Assembly: GCA_963678305.2 (NCBI GenBank) | Contig: CAXXVV010000012.1 | Location: 372,001-436,000, forward strand | Direction of reading: 5' to 3' | Source: G963676655 sp963678305 | GTDB lineage: Bacteria; Verrucomicrobiota; Lentisphaeria; Victivallales; Victivallaceae | Length of the DNA stretch: 64,000 nt | In this document: positions 8,259 through 16,139 of the stretch, one piece after another | How the letters are laid out: every line of letters begins with the position of its first letter | Numbering within the stretch: the stretch's first letter is position 1 | Notes under the pieces: model-generated | Database searches by the model: none | Seen by the model: only the letters and a program-made list of their open reading frames with translations | Told to the model about the DNA's origin: nothing | Translations under genes and position numbers: made by a program

Positions 8259-10691
8259 TTATTTAATCAATACGATCAGACAGTTGCTCGGATTGCGGAG
8301 CTCATATTGATAACCGCTTCCGGTTTTGACCTCCCTGACGTACTGATTTGTTTTTTCAACCAGCCCTTTAGCATTGACCGTCACGATTTTTTTCGCTTTG
8401 ACTTTGCCGGGGAGTGAATAGATGCCCGGTTTACAGGTCACGATTCGTTCTTTGGCGAAAATTACGCCGGAACCGATTTCAACCGGAGTCAGCGGAAACA
8501 TGTAATGCGGAAAATAATCGGCCGGAACCTGATCATTCGGGATTGACCAGTCGGAATATTGGATTCCTCCGCGCAGCAGCATTTGCTGAAATTGCTCGAA
8601 AGTTCCCGCCGGAGTGTTTTCAAAACCGTGAGTCCCCAGACCGATAATGCAGCCGAGGTTGGATTTGTAAACATTGTCGTAAGAACCGGTTTCAACAAAA
8701 CGGATAATCTTTTGCGCCCGCATCGTCGGGGTTGCCGCCTGACTGTTGGCCAGAAGCAGTTTTCCGCTGTCCTTGACATATTTGGTGATTGCCAGTTTCA
8801 GAGGTTGAGTCGCCAGCGGAACACACGTGACCTTGCGGGCCACTTCAAAAGTCCGGGGATTCAGGATAATGGAATGCCCGTCCCAGGCCTGATCATTGTA
8901 AACAAATCGATGCATACTGTAGCTTTCTTCGTCCCAGTACATGTGCATATCAAGTTTGTCTTTATCGACAATCAGCTTGACGTATTCCCAGAGCGCCTTG
9001 CCGTACTTATTGGTCAAGGTGGGGACATACATTTTCAGGCAGCGCGATGAATAAAAGCAGTACTCGCCTTTTGCATCCCGGGCTACGGAATCGTCATAAA
9101 GCTGATGGCCTTCCTCGACGGTGGAAACTTGAGCATGGAAATAGCAGAAAAAATCGAATCCCGGGATGTGTTTTTTGAAATATTCGGATACCCGTTTCAG
9201 ATTCTTGAGGAATACGGTTCCCTGTGTTACTGCGGTTCCGTGAGCATATTTTGTAAATCTTCCTTTATCGCCGTATTTTTTTGCCAGTTTCGCGATCATA
9301 TCGCCGTTGTAGACCGGAATGCTGTCGCAAGCCATGGTCAGGTTGCGCCGCTTAATCCAGTCAACATTTTCCGCGTCGGTTGTTTTAAGTCTGGAAAAAG
9401 ACCTGAATGCGAACGGGCCGGGGATAGTCCGGTTTACTCCCCAGTTGCGGCGAATCGCGTTGACCACATCCCAATAGCCGCCTTCGGCAACCGGGTAGAT
9501 GCTCCATTTCATGATGACGCTTTTGCCGGGCTGGATTCCCAGGTTTATATCGCTCAGCCCGGTCCGGTTTTGTTGTCGGAAGAGGTTGATATGGGCTTGG
9601 AATACATCGGATTCAGGGACCATGCCGACAGACCCGGACGAGGATGTGATAACCGCTGAAGGATTACCGCATTCGCTTTGCCTTGCGTTGCCCTTGATAT
9701 TGTGTCCGCCTAAAATATATTGCGCTTTGGCGGTATTGAAATCGGTCCAGTTTTCAAGGTACATTCCCAGCAGTTTACTGTCGGTATTGGTTATTTTATC
9801 ACTGATCGTTATGTGGTCGGCTTTTACTTCTACAGTGCGGTTTACTGAATAGTAAGCCGTTTTCCAAACGACGGTATTGTTTTGTCCTTTAGGGATTGAA
9901 TTGCCGGATTTTGTCAAACTTGTATTTTTCCAGATCCGGCCGGGGACTGAGGTGCGGGTGTGAAAGTTGAACTTTTTCCCATTCATCAAAATACTTACCG
10001 CTCCTCCATCCGCCAGAAATACTTTGAACGGCTCATTGGTTGTTCCTCTGACTTGCATCACTGGAATTTTGCCGGTCGGGGGCGGAATGACCTTGTTCAA
10101 TGTTTTGGGGTGCAGGAAAGTCCGCCCCACTACCAGATCGACATTGCGGACTTTGAGTTTTATATCTTTGAAAGAATGGCTGTAATTAAAAATGATCTCG
10201 TTCTTGCCAGGCTTGACGAATTTTGTAATATCAAAAACGTACTTGTACGGGGTAGGATCGTTGGGATATTGCGCTGCATAATCTTTGACCATTTCAAAAT
10301 TCCGCCCGTAGAGAACCCGCCATCTGACGCCTTTGTCCCAGGTCAGTTCATAGCGGTCCAGATATTTGAAGCTTGGGGTCTTGTTCAATAGCTGTTTTCT
10401 GGTGATTGAGTTGCCGTTGACAATGAGCTGTAACACCGGATTGGACCCGGCTCCGGCTTTGTATTTCTGGTGTGGAGCACATACTTCCAGGCTTAGTCGT
10501 ACCTGATGTTCGATCCCGAACGCCGGAACGTCGAACTCTTTCTTCGTTTTAGTATAGTTGGCGACCTCAAATGGCTTGATAACTTCAACCGGTTTGTCGA
10601 TCTTAATGTCGTTGGCATTTGTGGAAATAAATGACAATGCTATCAGTGTTGCAATGCCTTTTTGTTTTAAGTGGTGATGATTTTTGATCAT
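8259..10691 (-). CDS. secreted glycoside-hydrolase-like protein, family not recognised
   Basis: This 810-residue protein has a basic N-terminus and hydrophobic segment ending near STNAN, consistent with export. Residues 20-400 look beta-rich (two sandwich-like parts). About residues 430-700 look like a TIM barrel, with WIKRRNLTMACDS, FDFFCYFHAQVS and LDMHMYWDEESYS, where the acidic cluster could hold catalytic residues. A small beta domain follows, ending in YELRNPSNCLIVLIK. I do not recognise a named family. It is the first gene after a terminator and lies upstream of the heparinase in the same direction, which suggests joint action on one polysaccharide. Confidence 0.6.
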   Translation of the reverse strand: MIKNHHHLKQKGIATLIALSFISTNANDIKIDKPVEVIKPFEVANYTKTKKEFDVPAFGIEHQVRLSLEVCAPHQKYKAGAGSNPVLQLIVNGNSITRKQLLNKTPSFKYLDRYELTWDKGVRWRVLYGRNFEMVKDYAAQYPNDPTPYKYVFDITKFVKPGKNEIIFNYSHSFKDIKLKVRNVDLVVGRTFLHPKTLNKVIPPPTGKIPVMQVRGTTNEPFKVFLADGGAVSILMNGKKFNFHTRTSVPGRIWKNTSLTKSGNSIPKGQNNTVVWKTAYYSVNRTVEVKADHITISDKITNTDSKLLGMYLENWTDFNTAKAQYILGGHNIKGNARQSECGNPSAVITSSSGSVGMVPESDVFQAHINLFRQQNRTGLSDINLGIQPGKSVIMKWSIYPVAEGGYWDVVNAIRRNWGVNRTIPGPFAFRSFSRLKTTDAENVDWIKRRNLTMACDSIPVYNGDMIAKLAKKYGDKGRFTKYAHGTAVTQGTVFLKNLKRVSEYFKKHIPGFDFFCYFHAQVSTVEEGHQLYDDSVARDAKGEYCFYSSRCLKMYVPTLTNKYGKALWEYVKLIVDKDKLDMHMYWDEESYSMHRFVYNDQAWDGHSIILNPRTFEVARKVTCVPLATQPLKLAITKYVKDSGKLLLANSQAATPTMRAQKIIRFVETGSYDNVYKSNLGCIIGLGTHGFENTPAGTFEQFQQMLLRGGIQYSDWSIPNDQVPADYFPHYMFPLTPVEIGSGVIFAKERIVTCKPGIYSLPGKVKAKKIVTVNAKGLVEKTNQYVREVKTGSGYQYELRNPSNCLIVLIK

Positions 10692-10714
10692 TGATGTGTG
10701 CCTCCGCTGTATTT

Positions 10715-10749
10715 AGAAAAAAGCTCTCCCTGCCAAATGACCGGGAGAG
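10715..10749 (-). terminator. Rho-independent terminator after the first pseudopilin gene
   Basis: On the minus strand, CTCTCCC (10749-10743) pairs with GGGAGAG (10730-10724) across a 12-base loop and is followed by CTTTTTT. It separates the pseudopilin transcript from the glycosidase-like gene starting at 10691. Confidence 0.75.
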
Positions 10750-10770
10750 AAGTGTTATTTAAAAAAAAGA

Positions 10771-11505
10771 TTATCTGGCGTCCCAATGATTTTCAGGAGT
10801 ACCACGGGGGGCGCCGGCATTGAATGGTTGGGTCATATAAGGGTTGGACAGTGCGGAGTAAGGAGCCGGAAGTTGCGTGTTGACCCTCTGGCCAGTGGCA
10901 TGCCCATCTACCCAAAGAACGTTTACTGCCTGAGAATGTCGGGAATGCAACTGGCCGTTTGAACTTGAAGTTGTGTAAAGAAAGTTGAGCAGCCAGTATC
11001 CTCGTGAAGGTAGATTTGACAAGTAGGTGTCTGCATTCATTATGGTTGCAGTAGGTTGAGGAACCTGAGCAAGTTTGACGGACCCTGGAGTTGAAACTTT
11101 ATCCGGGTCGGTGGAATAACCAATTTCGCCGTTGTACCCGTAATCCGGATATTTCCACATTGAATTTGTCGGATAGAGTTCTGCGTATTCATTATGTCCA
11201 TACCAGGCCCGTTCAAACAGCATGCTCGGACAAAGTAGAATTGATGTTGTGGTATATTTATTTCTGATCAGTCTCGAGTTCCAGTATCCTTCAGTTGCGC
11301 TGTATCCGTTGACAAAATAGTCTTTGTTGTCATCAACATAAAAACTTTGTGCGTTTCCTAACTGTTTTAAATTATTGACACATTTGATGCTTTTTGCCTT
11401 TTCCCGGGCCTGGTTGAGCGCAGGGAGTAACATGCTGGCCAGGATGGCGATGATGGCTATTACTACAAGGAGTTCGATTAGCGTGAATGATTTGATTTTT
11501 TTCAT
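10771..11505 (-). CDS. pseudopilin-like protein with H-x9-DG signature
   Basis: This 244-residue protein has a type IV pilin/type II secretion N-terminus: short basic leader MKKIKS, then FTLIELLVVIAIIAILAS with the conserved Glu at +5 of the predicted mature protein. The hydrophobic helix runs to about residue 28, followed by LPALNQAREKAK. Near the C-terminus HSQAVNVLWVDGH matches the H-x9-DG signature of the family that is expanded in Planctomycetes and Lentisphaerae. It would be processed by a prepilin peptidase, which is not encoded here. It lies between the GntR/LacI regulator and the glycosidase-like gene; two other clusters in this window repeat that order. Confidence 0.85.
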   Translation of the reverse strand: MKKIKSFTLIELLVVIAIIAILASMLLPALNQAREKAKSIKCVNNLKQLGNAQSFYVDDNKDYFVNGYSATEGYWNSRLIRNKYTTTSILLCPSMLFERAWYGHNEYAELYPTNSMWKYPDYGYNGEIGYSTDPDKVSTPGSVKLAQVPQPTATIMNADTYLSNLPSRGYWLLNFLYTTSSSNGQLHSRHSQAVNVLWVDGHATGQRVNTQLPAPYSALSNPYMTQPFNAGAPRGTPENHWDAR

Positions 11506-11628
11506 TTTTTCTTTTTTCTTCTGTTTATTGTGTTGTTAAAGTGGATAATGATGTTTTTCATCTTTGTTGATCAGTTGTTCTTGCAATAAAATTCTCCTTG
11601 GTGTTATGTTAATGTTTTACAGGGTAAC

Positions 11629-12735
11629 TTATCGTTTTGCGCATGATGTCCTGATAATAATTTCAGGTTTCAAATTTATTTTCGGATTCTTTATTGGCAT
11701 ACCGTTTAATTGGCGTTCAAGCATTTTTAAGCAATTGGCGCCCAAATCTTCCAGTTTATCATTGAATGTTGTCAATGGAATCTTGACGTTTGAGCCGCCT
11801 TGCATATTGCCGTTGCCGATAACGGACAATTCACTAGGCACTTTGATATTGTGCTCCTCCGCTGCTTTGATTACGCCGTTTGCGATATAGTCTTCAAGGG
11901 TGATGACCGCAGTCGGGACATTGTTTCTTTCAACAAACGTATTGAATGCAGTGTAACCGCCTTCTTCGCCATAGTCGCATGCTTTGAAAAAACTTTCATT
12001 GACTTCCAGGCCAAGTTCACTCATCGCGTTCTTGTAGGCCAGATAACTTATCGAAGTGCTGCGAGCGTGAGACGGCCCCGGCAGGACGCTGATTTTTTTA
12101 TGCCCGAGACTATGTAAATATTTAACGGCTTCAAATGTAACCCGATAAGAATCTATTGTAACACAGTAAAGCTCTTCCCCATATATGTCATTATTGGCGA
12201 GAACAAATGGTATATTGTTCTGTTTAAGCAGCATGACAGAACTATGAGGAAGTTCAGTTACCACAATTAGTCCGTCAAAGTTTTCAGTCTGGATAAAATC
12301 CTTGATTGAATAGTTATTTATACAGAAAGTTTTCAGATTGCAGGGGAAATTCCTTGCCTGTTTGGAAATTCCCTGCAACACTTTGACAAAGTAAGGATGA
12401 TGAATGTCATCGAAGTCTGCCATCAAAATGCCGATTTCATGAATTGACGGATTTTTGCCGGGTCTGCTGGGTTTGTTGAGTTTTGATTTTATCGTAGTGC
12501 GCAAGTCGTTGACGACTGATCCTTTGCCTTGAACACAGTAGATCGCGCCTTCGTGGGCCAAATCCGTAATCGCTTTGACTGCTGTATTGCGACTGGTGTA
12601 AAACATCTTCGCTAACTGATTTACCGAGGGCAGGACTTCTCCGGGTTTGTATTTCCCCTGTTTGATCTCTGATTGCAGTACATCTTTTATTTGCTGATAA
12701 ACCGGAGTACGCGGTTTTTCTTTTTGCTTTAACAT
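11629..12735 (-). CDS. GntR-type DNA-binding domain fused to a LacI-like sugar-binding domain
   Basis: This 368-residue regulator has a GntR winged helix at about residues 10-75 (VYQQIKDVLQSEIKQGKYKPG, LPSVNQLAKMF, GAIYCVQGKGSVV). A periplasmic-binding-protein fold follows from about residue 105 to the end (IGILMADFDD, HKKISVLPGPS, VIGNGNMQGG). This is the AraR-type architecture, normally a sugar-responsive repressor. An 18-bp perfect palindrome lies 17 bp ahead of its start, consistent with autoregulation. Downstream genes in the same direction encode the pseudopilin and glycan enzymes, its likely targets. The divergent polysaccharide deacetylase gene could share its operators. Confidence 0.88.
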   Translation of the reverse strand: MLKQKEKPRTPVYQQIKDVLQSEIKQGKYKPGEVLPSVNQLAKMFYTSRNTAVKAITDLAHEGAIYCVQGKGSVVNDLRTTIKSKLNKPSRPGKNPSIHEIGILMADFDDIHHPYFVKVLQGISKQARNFPCNLKTFCINNYSIKDFIQTENFDGLIVVTELPHSSVMLLKQNNIPFVLANNDIYGEELYCVTIDSYRVTFEAVKYLHSLGHKKISVLPGPSHARSTSISYLAYKNAMSELGLEVNESFFKACDYGEEGGYTAFNTFVERNNVPTAVITLEDYIANGVIKAAEEHNIKVPSELSVIGNGNMQGGSNVKIPLTTFNDKLEDLGANCLKMLERQLNGMPIKNPKINLKPEIIIRTSCAKR

Positions 12736-12752
12736 TTTTATTTTCTTTTTTA

Positions 12753-12770
12753 GTTATGGTTAACCATAAC
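12753..12770. promoter_or_regulatory. candidate operator: perfect 18-bp palindrome GTTATGGTTAACCATAAC
   Basis: A perfect inverted repeat of two 9-bp halves lies directly ahead of the GntR/LacI regulator start (12735). A related half-site, GTTATGGTAAAC, is at 12985-12996 on the way to the divergent deacetylase gene. The size and symmetry suit a dimeric GntR-type winged helix. Binding is inferred from position. Confidence 0.6.
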
Positions 12771-13140
12771 AGTATTATATAATATCTTTAATGCTTTGTC
12801 AATACGGCTTAATATTTTTTTAGAAAAATCTTTCGCAAGTGTTGTGCCATGTTTGTTTTTGTTATTTGTATGGTATTTATAGTTAATGTCTTATATTTAT
12901 ATATTGTTCTTTTACTGTTGCTGGAGTTAAATGATTGATACAAAAATGTAAGCCAGGGGTTTAAATATATTCCATTTTTGTATAGTTATGGTAAACTTTG
13001 AGTTTTTTGATTAATCTTATGGTACAATTTTGGATTGTGTTTGACGCAAATTACGAATATGATAAACAAATAATTAGAAAATGTTTTAACTTGCGGTATA
13101 TTTAACGACTGATGCAAGATCAATTTAATGGATGATTATA
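12771..13140. other. AT-rich divergent intergenic region
   Basis: About 370 bp between divergent genes with no open frame worth calling. It holds the half-operator GTTATGGTAAAC at 12985-12996. No terminator or RNA gene was seen. It should carry the promoters of both the regulator (minus) and the deacetylase (plus), but no strong -35/-10 pair could be picked with confidence. Confidence 0.5.
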
Positions 13141-15015
13141 ATGAAAGTTTTTTTTAGTATTGTCACTGCATTGCTCATTTTCAATATGTGTGTTTTGGCA
13201 GCGGATCAGGATAATTGTTACTATACGGTGGAAGTTGCCATTAAGGTTAAATCCGCGATTAAAAGACCGGTTCTTGAGGTTTGTCCGGTTTACGGCAATA
13301 AAGACATTGCTTTTTCAATGCGCTGGGATGACAATAACCAGGCTAATTTTAAAATGCAAAAGCTGATGCACCAATATGGGTTCAAAGGAACATTTTATTT
13401 GAACGCGAAGCCTTTTGACTTTAAACGAATTTGTGAGAAAGGTACTGATATCGGGGCTCATTCCATGAGTCATCCTCGTTTGACGAATTTGAATACCAAC
13501 CGGATATTTCAGGAAGTAGCCGAAATAAGACCTTATCTTGAGTCACGTTCAGACAAGCCGGTTAATAGCTATTGCTTTGCTTATGGAAATTATCGTGACA
13601 GCGCCAATCCAAATATTGGATTTGATATTGCGGAAATGTTGCAGCGGGCCGGTTATCATCATAATGCCTACCTTGGTTTCATCAACGAGTTCACTCAGGA
13701 TATCGATCCGGTATCGGGGTTCATGCAGATTTCCCCTGGTGACCGGACTCCTTCTTCGGCAAGATTTGAGAATATTCTTAAGCATTACATGAGAAATCAA
13801 TATTGGAAGGAGGATAATCCTAATATTAGTATAGGTGTTCATGTGTGGATGAAAACCCCCAAAGCCTGGGGGGCGATGGAAAGAATTTTTAAAAAATATT
13901 CAAATCGGTCTGCGTGGTGGTATTGTACCCAGACAGATTATGCTGCTTACCGGAAAATGTTTCAGCTTGCTCAAATTAGTGGTCCCAGAATTAAAAAACA
14001 TCAACTCATTTACCGGGTTACGCTGCCTTATGCTTCGGATATCGGCTCCGATCAACCCTTGACCATGTCATTTAATGCGGTTGCGACAAATGTCACAATT
14101 AACGGCCGGCCGGTAAAGATCACGACTGATAAGGGAAAGACTTATTTTGATATCGCTCCGCCGGTTTATGCCAAAGTTCCAAAACTGATTGGTTACACGC
14201 CAAATCCTGATAATAAACCGGAACCTGTTTTCGGCAAAAAAACAGATTTGAAAGCCTGGCTATATCTTCAGGATGATAATTTGTTGACCTTGATGCTCAA
14301 AAATGGAGGTCGGGAAATATTGACAAACATTAGAATTAAATTCATTTTACCTTTGATGTATAAATACGAATCAGATGATAAGGTCATTGGTATGGCTTCC
14401 GGAGCGGAGAAAGAGATTGCCAGGAAACTGCGACTGGGAGTGTTTGCTTCTGATCGGGCAGGCTCTCCATTTATTCTGTGCCAGATCGATTATTTGAAGC
14501 ATGGCAAACCAGAGCGGACTTTTGCGTCGGTTACGGGGAAATCTTTTATTCCTCCTGCAAACCATAAGTTCCGGGACCAGGTTGTTGTATCCAGTCCTTT
14601 CGGAGATGTTAAAGCTTACCGTAACAAGGTTATCGCGATGTCGAAGCCAGACGCGGAAGCGATTCCTGAATTGAAATGGTATCGTTCGGTCATAGAAGAA
14701 CGGCAGTCTTTTCCGGATGAAATTGCCGGGCCGGCTGTTCGCATGAGTCCGGATGAAAGGAAGATTGACCGCCGCAAACCATATATTATTTTTGATTACA
14801 AATTCGACTCTGAAAAGGCTGGAACTCTGGATTTTTTAGGCGGCGATTATGTTTTTAGAAATATCCAGTTATTTTGCGTGAATGGTCAGGAGATGACTTC
14901 CAAAGATGAAAAACTAAGTTTTCCGATTGAAAAAGGACCTAACCGCATTGTCTTTATTTATAAGTGTAATTGGATTGTGCCTTCTTCTTTAGCTTTTCCA
15001 TACGTTATAAAATAA
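13141..15015 (+). CDS. secreted polysaccharide deacetylase (NodB-like) with C-terminal extension
   Basis: This 624-residue protein has a signal peptide (MKVFFSIVTALLIFNMCVLA). A NodB-type carbohydrate esterase domain follows at about residues 50-280: SMRWDDNNQ supplies the catalytic and metal Asp pair, FKGTFYLN is typical, and GAHSMSHPRLT supplies the two metal histidines. Such enzymes remove acetyl (or other acyl) groups from sugar amines. Residues 290-620 are beta-rich and unrecognised, possibly glycan-binding. I chose ATG 13141 over 13132 because GGATGA sits just ahead of it; 13132 remains possible. It is divergent from the GntR/LacI regulator. Confidence 0.82.
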   Translation: MKVFFSIVTALLIFNMCVLAADQDNCYYTVEVAIKVKSAIKRPVLEVCPVYGNKDIAFSMRWDDNNQANFKMQKLMHQYGFKGTFYLNAKPFDFKRICEKGTDIGAHSMSHPRLTNLNTNRIFQEVAEIRPYLESRSDKPVNSYCFAYGNYRDSANPNIGFDIAEMLQRAGYHHNAYLGFINEFTQDIDPVSGFMQISPGDRTPSSARFENILKHYMRNQYWKEDNPNISIGVHVWMKTPKAWGAMERIFKKYSNRSAWWYCTQTDYAAYRKMFQLAQISGPRIKKHQLIYRVTLPYASDIGSDQPLTMSFNAVATNVTINGRPVKITTDKGKTYFDIAPPVYAKVPKLIGYTPNPDNKPEPVFGKKTDLKAWLYLQDDNLLTLMLKNGGREILTNIRIKFILPLMYKYESDDKVIGMASGAEKEIARKLRLGVFASDRAGSPFILCQIDYLKHGKPERTFASVTGKSFIPPANHKFRDQVVVSSPFGDVKAYRNKVIAMSKPDAEAIPELKWYRSVIEERQSFPDEIAGPAVRMSPDERKIDRRKPYIIFDYKFDSEKAGTLDFLGGDYVFRNIQLFCVNGQEMTSKDEKLSFPIEKGPNRIVFIYKCNWIVPSSLAFPYVIK

Positions 15016-15124
15016 TCTGTTTGTTGATAAATTTTTAAATTTATTTTTAAATTACCATGTACTTTTTATTTGACAATCTCGAAACCGGCATTATTGTAAC
15101 TCATAAACCTAACAGGAGGACACC

Positions 15125-16096
15125 ATGAAACGAATGAAAATTGCGGGCCGGGGCTGCTATTACCACCTGATGAACCGGGTCTCGGGCTACAAAGGCGACC
15201 TGCCGTTTTCGGGAGTCGACCGCGAGTACGGCTTTACGTTGCTGCAAAATCTCACGCAATACTTCCTGATCGAGGTCATTTCCGCCGCCTGGATGGGCAA
15301 TCATTTCCACCTGGTGGTCTACGCTCCCGGCAAAAACGAACTGCCTTCCGAGGCTGAAATAGCCGCCCGCCACAACGCTTATTACAAGTCGATGGAGGGC
15401 GATTTGACCTACGCGATGAAAAAAATGCCGTTTATTGACCCCAAACACAAAAAAATCTGCCGCGAAACCGGCGCGAAAATGATCGATATAAGTTATTTTA
15501 TGCGAGCTTACCAACAGCGTTTTTCGGTGGTTTTCAACCGAACATATGGTCACATCGGCCGCCTCTGGGCCGACCGTTTCAAAAGCGTCATCCTCGAAGG
15601 CGCCGACGCCCTCGAAGCCTGTCTGCAATACGTCGAACTCAACCCGGTCCGGGCAAAATTGACCGAAAACCCGGCCGATTACCGGTTCACCACCTGGGGA
15701 CGCTACAACGGCAGCGGCAAACACCAGTACCACGCCAACTTCATCAAACACTACAAAAAATTGATCGATTATACCGACACTTCGAGCTGGAGCGACGCTG
15801 ATTATTACACGGAGTTCAAATGTTCCCTGACTAGAATTATCGCGGCCGAACGCGGCGCGAACGCGGCCGGAATAGCCGAAGAGGACCAGACCGCGCGCCG
15901 CAAAGAATCGATGCCGGTCCGCTTCCTGAGGCGGACCCGACACTTCACCGACGGAGCGATATTAGGTTCAAAACTCTTCATCCGGGCAACGGCCCGCAAA
16001 TTCGATGATCCCGACCGTGTGGAAAACAAACAACTCAGCCGCGGCCTCGACCCGAAAGGCACCGCAATATACAGCTTCCGAAAACTATTATTGTAA
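15125..16096 (+). CDS. REP-associated tyrosine transposase (RAYT), IS200-like
   Basis: This 323-residue protein shows the Y1-transposase HUH motif in WMGNHFHLVVYAPG, and the family pattern around YFMRAYQQRFSVVFN, GRLWADRFKS and YVELNPVRAKL ... PADYRFTTWG. RAYTs are single-copy relatives of IS200/IS605 transposases that act on REP palindromes by single-strand cleavage through a tyrosine. An AGGAGG ribosome site precedes ATG 15125. Its GC and C/G-ending codon use are visibly higher than in both neighbours, consistent with recent acquisition. No IS ends or clear REP hairpins flank it. The 10-bp word ATTATTGTAA lies on both sides (about 15092 and 16086), which is too short to prove ends. Confidence 0.88.
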   Translation: MKRMKIAGRGCYYHLMNRVSGYKGDLPFSGVDREYGFTLLQNLTQYFLIEVISAAWMGNHFHLVVYAPGKNELPSEAEIAARHNAYYKSMEGDLTYAMKKMPFIDPKHKKICRETGAKMIDISYFMRAYQQRFSVVFNRTYGHIGRLWADRFKSVILEGADALEACLQYVELNPVRAKLTENPADYRFTTWGRYNGSGKHQYHANFIKHYKKLIDYTDTSSWSDADYYTEFKCSLTRIIAAERGANAAGIAEEDQTARRKESMPVRFLRRTRHFTDGAILGSKLFIRATARKFDDPDRVENKQLSRGLDPKGTAIYSFRKLLL

Positions 16097-16139
16097 AATT
16101 CAGTCGGCATCAGGTAAGGCTTAAGACAGTGTGTCATTG

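Noticed and set aside
15101..15943. 280-codon minus-strand frame opposite the RAYT gene
   Set aside because: It is the antisense shadow of a well-supported transposase; its protein lacks family features and results from GC-rich codons.
15080..16100. IS-type ends around the RAYT gene marked by ATTATTGTAA on both sides
   Set aside because: The shared word is only 10 bp, AT-rich, and overlaps the end of the coding region on the right; no hairpins or target duplication support it.
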